The notes: a model not told the origin generated them from the letters alone. A DNA stretch of 31,535 nt from Hypsibius dujardini (GCA_001579985.1 LRSR01006970.1:1-31535); one strand, 5' to 3'. Counted from the first letter of the stretch, positions 22,368-31,535 are shown. Numbers and translations: made by a program.

Positions 22368-25300
22368 ATGAGGGACCCTCGTCTGCTTGCCCGATTAGTT
22401 CCACGGAAATGGAACGTGGATGCTTGTTTGAAGCACTCTAATGCGGCCGCGGTGGAGAAGAACAAGAAAAACTCAACTCCAGCTTGTGTGGACGTCTACG
22501 TTCCCGCTTCCCATGCGTTTAACCCCGCCGTACTTCCCGGATTCGTTGGACTGGCGGAGCAACACGGCTTGAAATCCTACAAGTAATCTCTAGTTTCAAT
22601 ATAAATACTTTTGGCGTGGGCATTAATTGTTGCGGATTGTTTACCTTAGGGATTTTCATCGGTTCTCCTTGGAAAATTCCGACCAATTCTGGGGCGCCCT
22701 TGGATCAGCCTACCTAGATTGGCAGAAGGATTTCACCACAGTGCAAGAGTCCAATTTCAAGACCGGCGATATCAAATGGTTCCTTGGTGAGGGAGGGTGG
22801 AGATTTTTCAAAAACCATAAGCACTGAACCAACCAATCAATCAATCAATCAATCGAATCTCAGGGTGTGCTGTAAAATGTAAGCTACTGCGCCAATCAAT
22901 CAATTCATCAATCAACGATTCGATGTGAATGTGAAATCAGTATGTCCAGAAAATTGAGACATAGTGCCGGCGTTTTGCTTCTGTGTGGTTGATTGAAACT
23001 CTAAATACAAGCCAGTTGTTATTTGTAATTTTTAATTAAAATTTGGTAGAGGTATTTAAACTAAAATTAATGAAACGCAAAAGTAGCCGATCAAGCCAAT
23101 AGTCCAATCAAGCAACGGATCACCTCTGTTTCATTGCTTCGCTCAAAGTCTGATTCCTGGTTTTAATTTCTGTGATTTTTTCTAGGGATGGAAAAACAAA
23201 CTCAATTAAAAATACTAAAGTAAAACCAATAAAGGTTTTTGTGACTGGCTAGCTTTTTAGTTTAATTTGTTTTTTATTTCTGGGAAAAACGTATATTAAT
23301 AAGTTTAGTCATTAAAAATTTAACTGGGCGAAACTAAAACTCTAAAATTGAGCCAAGTAATTTGACTGAAATTAAGCTAAGAATCTCAGTCCCTGAAAGA
23401 GACGAGATCACGTCGGACGAGACCGACAAGATTGGCAGTCTTGTCGCTATGAAAACGAGTTTTAGTTCGAATTAAATTTAATTAAATTTAATAGTTATTT
23501 TAATTAATTAATTTTAAATAAAGTATGCGACGACAATAAAATAGGCAACATCGACCCTCATTGTTCCTCTATTTCCAATTCAACATTAATTACTAGTCAA
23601 TAGGGTGGGACAATAGTTGTCGACTAATCTTATTTTTCCCCATCTGTAATGTTTCCTTTTTAGGTGGCAAGTTGAATGTCTCCTACAACTGCCTGGACCG
23701 TCATGTGGCCCGAACTCCGGATAAAACGGCGCTGATTTGGGAGAAGGACGAACCGGGAAAGGAGGAACGCATCACGTACTCGCAGCTGCTCGGAATGACA
23801 TGTCGACTGGCAAACGTTCTAAAGCAAGCCAACGTTAAGCACGGCGACCGGGTGGTCATCTACCTGCCAAACTGTCCGCTCGCCGTGGCGGGAATGATGG
23901 CGTGTGCTCGCATCGGCGCGATCCACAGTCTGGTGTTTGCCGGTTTTAGCGCGGACGCCTTACGTGATCGCATTCAAAATTGTAAGTGAAAAAAATGCGT
24001 CGCCTCAAACGGAAAGGCGTCACGATTTGAAAAGGAAAATATTTACGATAGTAAAAGATTTTACGATGGTAAACGATTTTACGATCGTATTACGTGAAGT
24101 GCGACATGCTGCTGAAGAAGTGCTTAATGACATGCAGGTGAGGCGAAAGTGGTCATAACCGTGGACGAGATGACACGCGGCGGGAAAGTCATCGGCTTGA
24201 AGAAGATTGTGGACGCGGCGGTGAAGGACTGCCCGTCGGTGCAGGCGGTCTTTCTGGAGCAGCGCTCGAAGAACGAGGGAAAGGCCACGAAACTCGATGT
24301 GCGACTGCACGATGTAAGTACAAAGTATGGGATTGTCTTCCTGACGCTCGGGGGTACAGGTGAGTTGGATTAAACCATGATTTAGAATAGGGAACGTTCA
24401 ACAATTACGTCAGCGCTCGATATTAGGCGGCCTTACCCCTACCTTCCCTCTGTCAGAGCTCAAACGCTGATGTCAGCGCCATTAGAACCCCCTATGCGCC
24501 AAAATCTTAAATTTCCGCTTTAATAACAAAATTTCAGCATCGATAACACTTAGTTATCGTCCGCATTTTCAAAATCAGAACGAAGAAAAGCGTCTAGATC
24601 GGTAATGATGGGAATGTCAATCGACCCAGCCTCCTCGTATCGTATTTCCTCAGAACCATCGCCATCGGAACCTCTTGTCAGTACTAGTATGATGCTCAAA
24701 TGAAGGCAAGAATAATGGCATGCGGGTCTATAAAATGTTACTGAAATACACGTTTTTTCAGACTCTCAGAATCAAGGAAATTTTCAGATTTAAAATTGCT
24801 GACGTAATCCAAGGACAGACCCGCACCCCCTATACGTCAGATCTCGTCATCGATTGACGACCAATCCGTTTTCCGTTTCTGTTCCGTTTGACTCGTACCC
24901 TAAATTTGCTGACATAATTGTTGAACGTTCCCATAGGAGGAGAATGGGGCAATTCTTCATAGTTAAATTAGCTGTTTAAGAAGCATTTAGTTGAAGTCAA
25001 CAGTTTATCATATGAAACATTATTTAAAATCCAATAAAATTAAATCAACCCAATCAACTTAGGGTCTGAAGGAACTAGTTTAGGAAAAACTGGTTCGTTT
25101 TCGTTGTCCCTGTGCTTGTGATTTTCGCCTTTCAGTGTCCATTTTGCATTTCTAATACAGTACATGCACTTTTCCTGCAGGTCCCTTCCTAATTATCATT
25201 AATCGGCTTCTTGTACTAGTATCTAAAACTGTCTCACAAGTCCTTCTTTATGCCTGCGATCGATTCCTTTTCCTACTGACCCAGCTGCACTGAAAATCCT

Positions 25301-27115
25301 TTTTCTATCTTTATCTGTATGCTAAGTGTGTTTAACCCTGGGAGTTCTGTATGTAGGCGCTGAGCGGAGTGGATGCCATCTGCAAGCCCGAGGTCATGGA
25401 CAGCGAAGATCCGCTCTTTCTTCTCTACACTTCAGGCAGCACCGGCAAACCGAAGGGCCTCATCCACACCCAGGCGGGCTATCTGCTGTACGCGGCGGTG
25501 ACGCAGCAGGTCGCCTTCAACTACTCCCCCGCGGAGGACGTCTTCGGCTGTGTCGCCGATGTGGGCTGGATCACCGGCCACAGCTACATCGTCTACGGTC
25601 CGTTGGCCAACGGCGGAACGACCGTCCTCTTCGAATCGACACCGCTGTACCCCAACCCGTCACGCTACTGGGAGATGGTGGAGCGGTTGAAGATCAATCA
25701 GTTGTATCTGTCGCCGACGGCGGTGCGCTCCTTGCTGAAACGGGGGGATGAACATTTACGGGATCATGATTTGTCCTCGTTGAAGACGCTGGGCGTGGTG
25801 GGCGAACCGATCAACCACGAAGCGTGGGAATGGCTGTACGACAAAGTCGGGAACCGGAAGTGCCCCATTGTGGATACTTACTGGTACGGTCGATGTTGGT
25901 TGTGTGTTGAAGTAGGAATAGCAAAACTAAATTAAAGAGCGAATAACTAATTGTCCGTGCAGGCAAACGGAAACCGGTGGAGTCATAATCGCCCCACTCC
26001 CCGCCGATGCAGGTGACCCGATTTATCCTTCCATGGCTATGCGGCCATTTTTCGGGATAGATCCCATCATTGAAAATTCCGAGGTTTGTTGGTATGTCTG
26101 TGACTGTCTCTTGGTCTGGCTGACTGTTTGTTTTGTTTGACTGCCCATCTGTCTGCCTGGCTGTTGGGGTCTGACTCTCTGACAGCCATCAGTCCCTTTC
26201 ACCCCACCGTTTGTCTGTCTGTCTGTCTGTCTGTTTGTCTTTATGTTCCTTTGTCTGCCTGTCTTTCTGTCTGCCTGTCTGTCTGTCTGTCTGTCAGTCT
26301 GTCTGTCCGTTTGTGCCATCAGCAACTTGCTACACCGTTTTATTACAGGCTTTAGTGGATCACGGCGCTGACTTGGCCGGCGCAATCTACATCAAGCAAG
26401 CGTGGCCGGGAATCACTCGTGGTGTCTACGGCGATCAACAGCGCTTCGTCGAAACTTACTTCTCGCAAAGTCCCGGCCATTACTGCACCGGTGACGGTGC
26501 GATTGAGACTCCTGAAGGGTACTTCCGAGTGACCGGGCGCACCGATGAAGTGATCAACATCAGCGGGCATCGACTGGGAACTGCGGAGATTGAAGACGCC
26601 CTTGTAAGCTGATGAACTGTTTATGGTATTTTTGAGAAGTGAAATTCATCAAATGTGATTTCGCCGCAGGATCTTCACGACGGTTTGTCCGAATCGGCTG
26701 TCATTAGCTTCCCTCATTCCGTGAAGGGCGAGGGTCTGGTGGCGTTTGTTGTGATGAAGGATTCCCACGCCAAGGACGACCGGAAGAAGATTGTCAAAGA
26801 GTTGAAGGATGTCATCAAGATGAAGATCGCATCTTACGCCGTGCCGGAAGAGATCCTTGTGAGCTTTTTTGGCCACTGCCGGAACGGATGAATTGGTATA
26901 TGTTTGTTTCAAAAAAAAACTATTCCTTTCAGATTTGCCAGTCTTTGCCGAAAACAAGATCCGGCAAAATAATGCGTCGGATTTTGAAACAGATTGCCAC
27001 GAGCAAGACAGATGACTTCGGCGACACGAGCACCCTGGCTGATCCGGATGTTCTGGAAGCCATCATTGCGACGTGGTCCGAAACGCATACTCATGCAGAA
27101 AACACGAAAACGTGA
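22368..27115 (+). CDS. ACSS1: Acetyl-CoA synthetase, mitochondrial (ACSS1) type
   Basis: Activates acetate with ATP and CoA through acetyl-AMP. Nine exons: 22368-22582, 22650-22786, 23664-23981, 24138-24313, 25357-25883, 25963-26083, 26349-26603, 26670-26858 and 26933-27115, giving 706 aa with all phases consistent. Motifs: P-loop [26 protein letters not shown], hinge [21 protein letters not shown] and [13 protein letters not shown] with the lysine that is acetylated in family members. The Trp just before QTETG, which restricts the acyl pocket to acetate in characterised enzymes, is kept; the usual Trp before it is Tyr. The [11 protein letters not shown] and C-terminal GDTSTLADP segments are closer to ACSS1 than ACSS2. 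The N-terminus ([15 protein letters not shown]) is Arg-rich and could be a mitochondrial signal. Confidence 0.95.
22787..23663. other. Acetyl-CoA synthetase intron 2, AT-rich with CAAT repeats
   Basis: Contains (CAAT)n at 22833-22856 and again at 22892-22915, then AT-rich sequence. No coding segment or transposon ends seen. Confidence 0.6.
24390..24932. mobile_element. MITE with 25-bp terminal inverted repeats in acetyl-CoA synthetase intron 4
   Basis: The left end GGGAACGTTCAACAATTACG, followed by TCAGC, is matched at the right end by the reverse complement of 24908-24932, with one mismatch in 25. ATA flanks both sides (24387-24389 and 24933-24935), suggesting a short target duplication. 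The 543-bp element has no coding content. It sits in the 1,043-nt intron 24314-25356. Confidence 0.85.
26096..26320. repeat. (TCTG)n tract in acetyl-CoA synthetase intron 6
   Basis: Degenerate TCTG-type units early in the intron become near-perfect at 26211-26235 and 26270-26305. Sense orientation relative to the gene. The tract lies between donor 26084 and acceptor 26348. Confidence 0.88.
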
Positions 27116-27824
27116 AGCTGTTCGAGGGGATTATTGGAGGAGACTTCAGGGAATATGACGTTTCTGTAATTACGACCTCAACTCCACTGTATATTGAAGT
27201 TTAAATTTTATTGCTTCATTTTTTCCACGTGACATTATTTTTAAAAGAACAGCATTTTAGAATATTTTGTTTAGTACCTCTTCATTAGTGAGCTGCCTGA
27301 AGCATTCCTCAGATATTTCTGAGTTTTGATCTTATAACTGTTTTCTGAACCGTATTTTTATTATGTGTAAAGAAATTACGTTTTGTGTTCTCGTTTTACC
27401 AAGCATGTAGACACGTGGCAAAACCTCAGGCCGACCAAATTAAAGCCAACTTTTTACCGGCGCTCAGCAAAATGGAGTGGTCGGAATTTGAGCCAATTTT
27501 GCGCCAATGCGTGCAGCTCCCATTGCTTGATTCATTGATTTAACACTGGATCGCCAAAATAATTTAAAGTCAATCAATCAATCAATCGACTGAGCAAAAA
27601 CTGCGTGGTCAGCTGTGGTCAAAAACAGCTGCACGCATTGGTCGAAATGGCTCAAACTCCGACCACCCCATTTTGCTGGGCGCCGGTAAAAAGTTGGTTT
27701 TAGTTCGGTCGGGTTGAGGTTTTTGTCACGTGTATTTGTATGGCGATGTATCCGCTTTTATGTTATTGTTGTCGAAGTTGTCGACTTTGACAGTTCGGTT
27801 CAAGTACACTTAATTATTTTTTAA
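27116..27824. other. Convergent intergenic region with foldback element
   Basis: The acetyl-CoA synthetase stop faces the 3' end of the TMEM245-like fragment. Contains the repeat unit 27349-27420 (shared with 31251-31325) and the inverted repeat 27411-27733. Confidence 0.65.
27411..27733. mobile_element. Foldback element with ACACGTGGC ends
   Basis: Left arm 27411-27515 and right arm 27625-27733 are imperfect reverse complements. Shared blocks include CCAACTTTTTACCGGCGC and AGCAAAATGG(A/G)GTGGTCGG. The centre holds (CAAT)n at 27571-27591. The ends recall the element at 17217-17341. Confidence 0.8.
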
Positions 27825-28748
27825 TTATTTTATTACTACATACTGTGGTACTAGTATATGCATGTCTTGACACGCTAGAGTGTACGAAAAATGAGAAGTG
27901 GTGGCCTGGTAGTTCTGTTCGACCGTTGCGCCGCCGGTCTCGAGAAAGCGCGACTGAATAATAATTTTGTATGATTCTATGACAATTATCAGAAAGCACA
28001 GAGCCATCGGCCCGATCACAGCGCCTTCTATCCCGAGAGTGACGAGTCCGCCGGCGACCGACAAGCCAAACATGTATAGATTGGCCCTGAAAAAATAGAC
28101 ATTTTCAACTGAAATAATTGTATAAAAATTATTTAGATGCTTTAAATGTTCAACTTGTAAATAATTGTGATATATTAAGATTATTTACATCTAGCACATT
28201 TTGTAACCGTATCTGCTAGTATAGACCGGTCAAGTGGACAACCTGAAGTAAAGAAGTGGGTATCAGCATCTGTTGTACTCCTTTACCTACCTCCCTACCT
28301 CCTTGTATGTATGTGTCTGTCTGTCGGTGGGTGTATGTGTCTGTGTGTCTGTGTGTGTGTGTATGTGTGTCTGTGTGTCTGTCTGCCCGTCGGCATATTT
28401 GCCTGCCTGCAAATCAGTCTGAGAGTATCTGCGAGTCTGGCTCGCTGGAACTTTGCTGTGCACAGAATGAAGTTCAAAAACGCAGAGAAATACGTCAAGG
28501 TCACAGACGCCACTGTCATTGTCACGGTAGTAATCAAAGCGATGTTGCCTTTAAGAATTGCCCACATGGATTCCAGCACTTATTGTGAATAAAAATTTGT
28601 GCCGATTCAAGACTTTACTCTTGCAACGGGGTGTACGCTTCAACTTACAGATACGAACGTGTCAACATGTTTCTTGAGAAAGTCCTGAATTATCGAGACA
28701 TTCAGATATTTTGCCGCGTCGGTCAGTAGGTAAAAATACCTCTTTCCA
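27825..28748 (-). pseudogene. TMEM245: TMEM245-like (AI-2E transporter family) gene fragment
   Basis: Three coding pieces are seen. 28748-28649 reads KYLNVSIIQDFLKKHVDTFVS. 28578 to about 28460 reads WAILKGNIALITTVTM and FLNFIL. 28086-27825 reads GLSVAGGLVTLGIEGAVIGPMALCFLIIV. The last matches the C-terminal GLAVAGG...GLEGAIIGP signature of TMEM245. The pieces are in the right order, but some 120 residues expected between the second and third are absent in a gap of under 400 bp. The first junction also does not keep phase (phase-0 donor, phase-1 acceptor). The N-terminal half is missing too. I read it as a decayed or rearranged copy; a real gene with an unseen exon layout cannot be excluded. 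Confidence 0.6.
28300..28392. repeat. TCTG/TGTG-rich microsatellite within the TMEM245-like fragment
   Basis: Mixed TATG, TCTG and TGTG units on the plus strand, reading CAGA/CACA in the sense of the fragment. It lies where an intron between the second and third pieces would be. Confidence 0.85.
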
Positions 28749-28844
28749 CTGAATGATAGCAGGTAGAAAAGTCAACAAAATTCTCATAGTATCAGAGACA
28801 TCAGGGGTGTCAGGGTATCAAGATATCCCCGATATCATCCACAT

Positions 28845-29180
28845 CTACCACATCCACCACCAAAACCAGTTTTGACATGGAGCCTCGACACTTTCGCCCA
28901 TACTTCCTTCAGAGTAGATGACATCGTTGGGTTCTGGCATCGGGGAATACGCTACTGGCGTCGGTGCTCGCCAATTCACAAATGCATACGGTGCGCGAAT
29001 TCGACGATCAAATTGCCGATCGGGGTACATCATGAAATGTTCGGCAGGGATGTGTTCACCCCTTGGACCCCATTCGCCACGCATGTGGGAAGAAGAAGTA
29101 GACGAGTACATCACACACTCTACACTGATACTACACAATAGAACCAGTACGATGAGAACCACCCAAACGATTGGATCCAT
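28845..29180 (-). CDS. Small membrane-anchored protein of unknown function
   Basis: Intronless frame of 111 codons from ATG 29180 to a stop at 28845-28847. The first 20 residues (MDPIVWVVLIVLVLLCSISV) form a signal peptide or signal anchor. The rest is hydrophilic and Pro/Tyr/Arg-rich, ending in a Trp-rich tail produced by a CCA-repeat-like stretch near 28845-28865. No family recognised. Its ATG overlaps an ATG of the divergent GH5 frame. It could be a chance frame, but the clean hydrophobic start argues for a real one. Confidence 0.42.
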   Translation of the reverse strand: MDPIVWVVLIVLVLLCSISVECVMYSSTSSSHMRGEWGPRGEHIPAEHFMMYPDRQFDRRIRAPYAFVNWRAPTPVAYSPMPEPNDVIYSEGSMGESVEAPCQNWFWWWMW

Positions 29181-29241
29181 GACTGACTTCGTTTATTTTA
29201 TGTGCATAGACTTTTATTGGGAATACAAGCGGCAAAAGAAA

Positions 29242-30426
29242 ATGGATGACGAAAGGACCACCTTGTTCGTGTTGATCAAGATCTTGTGTTTTTGTTTCTT
29301 TCTCGCCTGTTCTTCGAGTTTGTGTCTGTATTCACTGACATCGTCTACAGAGAAGACATCGTCCACAAAGAAAACGACGAGTGCGGCGAGTTCATTTGTG
29401 ACGTGGAGAGGTTCTCAATTTGTTTGTCAAGGAACCACATTTGTTCCTGTCGGGTTTAATGCCTATTGGCTCGGTTTTGCTAATGGAGGCAATTATTGGC
29501 AGAAATCCCCTCCTACCGCTTGGGTCGATGAAATGTTTGCTGCCGCTGTCAGTATGGGCGCCACGGTCATTCGGTCCCATACCTTAGGTTTTTCTTCTGG
29601 TAATGCGAATGCCTTACAACCCACGACTACCACCATTAATGCCTCAGCATGGACCGCGATTGATTATGTGTTTTATAAAGCCACTCAAACCGGTATCAAG
29701 TTGATCTGTCCTCTCACCGATTGTTATAATTATTATCATGGCAATTATGGCGATTATCCTGCGAATCGAGGTGTACAAAAGACCAATTTCTTCACAAACG
29801 CGACCTTGACTGCCGATTTCAAACAGTTTATTTCCACCTGGCTCAATCATGTCAATACGTACACAGGAGTCGCCATTAAGAATTCTCCTGCTCTCTTTGC
29901 CATTGAAACAGGGAACGAATTCAATATTCGTCCTGATGTCACCAGTACGACGTATCCTCCCGCCTCCTGGCTCTCAGATATCTCGGCCTACATCAAAACC
30001 ATGGATTCGAAACACTTCATTCTCGATGGCACCGATGAAAACTTCGGCAACTCCAACGATTTTGCTATCTCCACTCTCGACATGTAAAGCGGCCATTTTT
30101 ATAGTACGGATTATTCTCGTATTGATACCGGTGCGCATGCTGCGGCTGCTGTGAAAAAACCTTATATTATTGGCGAATACGATTCGCGATTTGATTCCTC
30201 TTGGTACACCGCGTTATTGTCTCGGCCTAATGTCCATGGCTTTATCTTCTGGTCTATGTTCCCTCACGACAATGGGACTCGTGTTCCTCATAATGATGGC
30301 GGATTCAGCATGTGGTACGACACGAACATGTCTTCACAACTTCTTCTCATTTCCAATGCCTTTCGTCAAGCTCGTGGTCTGTCGACCGTTTCGTCTTTGA
30401 GCGGATTGATGACCTATACGTCTTGA
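29242..30426 (+). pseudogene. GH5-like beta-mannanase/cellulase with one in-frame stop
   Basis: Intronless. From ATG 29242 it has a short cytosolic start, a hydrophobic signal anchor (TLFVLIKILCFCFFLA), a Ser/Thr/Lys linker and then a glycosidase domain. The opening GFNAYWL, the acid/base Glu in TGNEFN (codon 29917-29919) and the nucleophile Glu in IIGEYD (codon 30175-30177) fit glycoside hydrolase family 5, which cuts beta-mannans or related glucans. TAA at 30085-30087 interrupts the frame just after STLDM; the same frame continues to TGA at 30424-30426 with the family's second half, including WSMFPHDNG. The nucleophile lies after the stop, so the short product would be inactive. A longer start at 29179 is possible. 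No upstream intron is seen, in contrast to neighbouring genes, which suggests horizontal or viral origin. Confidence 0.75.
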
Positions 30427-30825
30427 TACGTACTCGCAACAAACCTCGATACCGTTCCATCCATGATCCATGACATAATGTCGTGTATATGGACCCTCGA
30501 GTCGTCTGTAAATAGGAAGCTGATGATAATGCAACATAAACCAACTCGTTACACTCACTGAACTTTGTGTGCGTTTATACTCGATAAACAACTCGGATTT
30601 CCTGATTTTGTATCCAATGCGGTACCACGGCAAATCGACATACGAGGTGTGGTGTTCATGTACAATCGGTTGGATCCCCAGAGACAGAGCATTTACGTTG
30701 TTCTTCTTCAATTTGTGTCGCGTCCATGACCATCTAAACACGATTTCTAAACGCCGTCGCGTGTCTACATCACACATTTGATGAATATGTAACCATAAAT
30801 CATTTGGAATGTGAGTTGTTGCCAT
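30334..30825 (-). CDS. Possible F-box-like protein
   Basis: Intronless frame of 163 codons, start ATG 30825. The opening IPNDLWLHIHQMCDVDTRRR has the shape of an F-box (Ile-Pro, Leu-Trp, then a basic helix). The remainder is Arg/Tyr/Trp/His-rich without a known fold. Frames upstream of 30825 have no ATG and enter the MITE at 30859. Its last 93 bases overlap the end of the GH5 frame on the other strand. F-box assignment rests on one short segment. Chance is possible. Confidence 0.38.
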   Translation of the reverse strand: MATTHIPNDLWLHIHQMCDVDTRRRLEIVFRWSWTRHKLKKNNVNALSLGIQPIVHEHHTSYVDLPWYRIGYKIRKSELFIEYKRTQSSVSVTSWFMLHYHQLPIYRRLEGPYTRHYVMDHGWNGIEVCCEYVSRRIGHQSAQRRNGRQTTSLTKGIGNEKKL

Positions 30826-30858
30826 TTGTCTTGTACTCCTTTTTTCATGATTTATCAG

Positions 30859-31078
30859 TACCAAGCAAACGCTATGGGTTGAATCGCTCTACATGGGTTG
30901 AATTGGTGGGATGGCGGAGGGCGCCACAAGTGTAAATTGTTAACAACACTCATTCCATTTACACTTGTGGCGCCCTCCGTCACCCCACCGATTCAACTCG
31001 CCTCGTTTGCCTGGTACCCATGTAGCGATTCAACCATGTAACCCATGTAGCGATTCAACCCATAGTGTTTGCTTGGTA
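30859..31078. mobile_element. MITE with TA ends, copy 2 of the CCAAGCAAACGC family
   Basis: The left end TACCAAGCAAACGCTATGGG is mirrored at 31059-31078, whose reverse complement reads TACCAAGCAAACACTATGGG. The inner pair GGCGGAGGGCGCCACAAGTG / CACTTGTGGCGCCCTCCGTC forms a second stem. It differs from copy 1 by extra internal repeats of CATGTAGCGATTCAACC. Confidence 0.85.
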
Positions 31079-31082
31079 TACA

Positions 31083-31448
31083 ATGTCGTCGTTGAGTTAT
31101 CGACATGACTTTCGTTCTACTCTGATGACCGAGTATATGATTTTTGTCGTCCTCAACACAGGAGTTATTAGCAAAGAACAAGCCAAACAGGAACTTATCA
31201 GATTGTTGGACTCCTTGAAAGACCAGTGTAACACAACGTTATATACTCCTACCGTATTTTTATTATGTATAAAGAAACTATTCGTTTTGTGTTCTCGTTT
31301 TACTAAGCATGTACACACATGGCCACAATTTTGGGTGGCAGATTTTAAGCCAAAAAGGGTGGTCCGAGTTCGAGCCAAATTAAGTCACCGCGCGCACGCG
31401 CTCTTGACCACAGCTGACCATGCAGCCTTAATTCAATTGATCGATTGA
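31083..31448 (+). CDS. Short ORF, possibly truncated by repeat insertion
   Basis: ATG 31083 begins five bases after the MITE. The first half (MSSLSYRHDFRSTLMTEYMI, then GVISKEQAKQELIRLLDSL) looks protein-like with an amphipathic helix. From about 31251 the frame runs into a dispersed repeat also seen at 27349, so the C-terminal half is probably not native. No family recognised. Confidence 0.3.
   Translation: MSSLSYRHDFRSTLMTEYMIFVVLNTGVISKEQAKQELIRLLDSLKDQCNTTLYTPTVFLLCIKKLFVLCSRFTKHVHTWPQFWVADFKPKRVVRVRAKLSHRAHALLTTADHAALIQLID
31251..31325. repeat. Second copy of the dispersed repeat seen at 27349-27420
   Basis: ACCGTATTTTTATTATGTATAAAG, then CGTTTTGTGTTCTCGTTTTAC(C/T)AAGCATGTA, matches 27349-27420 with few differences. 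The following DNA to the window end is repeat-like (CAAT patch at 31432-31452) with no gene. Confidence 0.75.
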
Positions 31449-31535
31449 TTGAACTTGTTTATTTTGGTGGAATTCAGAGCAGCTTGCTCAATCTAATTTT
31501 TCCGCTGGGCCGGGCATTAAACCAAAGATTCAGGA

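Noticed and set aside
28918-29178. N-terminal extension of the GH5 frame upstream of 29179
   Set aside because: It has no ATG that gives a plausible start with a signal sequence and is antisense to the better-supported small membrane protein.
30084-30104. A 21-nt GT...AG intron around the GH5 in-frame stop
   Set aside because: It would remove the stop and keep frame, but it is far below any normal intron length and would delete the SGHFY segment that looks like the conserved substrate-binding part of the fold.

Overview
The window looks like nuclear DNA of an intron-rich eukaryote, most likely an invertebrate animal or a close unicellular relative. Almost all gene models are split by GT-AG introns of about 60 to 1,600 nt, and most exon joins keep reading frame exactly. 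The gene set (plasma-membrane Ca2+-ATPase, ALG1, mitochondrial-type acetyl-CoA synthetase, MYCBP-like, two four-TM proteins) fits Holozoa. I cannot name the lineage from sequence alone.

Layout. 1-7308: minus-strand plasma-membrane Ca2+ ATPase, 14 exons, with the 3' end missing at the window edge. 7309-9809: no convincing gene; minisatellites and a foldback repeat. 9810-11077: minus-strand MYCBP-like coiled-coil protein with a tandem-repeat tail. 12055-15609: plus-strand ALG1, 10 exons. 15846-16917 and 18532-19725: two minus-strand paralogous four-TM proteins, separated by foldback elements. 20111-21451: unrecognised minus-strand gene. 22368-27115: plus-strand acetyl-CoA synthetase, 9 exons. 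27825-28748: decayed minus-strand TMEM245-like fragment. 28845-31448: a compact stretch of intronless ORFs unlike the rest (membrane-anchored small protein, GH5-like glycosidase with one in-frame stop, F-box-like protein, short ORF).

The genes do not form one pathway. ALG1 makes the lipid-linked oligosaccharide for N-glycosylation, the ATPase exports Ca2+, and the synthetase activates acetate. Introns and gaps are full of non-coding structure: inverted-repeat (MITE or foldback) elements, (TCTG/CAGA)n tracts in many introns, and scattered CAAT/ATTG repeats.

The most interesting points are: an ALG1 that seems to have swapped its N-terminal anchor for a C-terminal tail anchor; a GC-AG intron beside the phosphorylation-site exon of the Ca2+ pump; the compact intronless island at 28.8-31.4 kb, which could be horizontally acquired or derived from a large DNA virus; and several dispersed inverted-repeat families.
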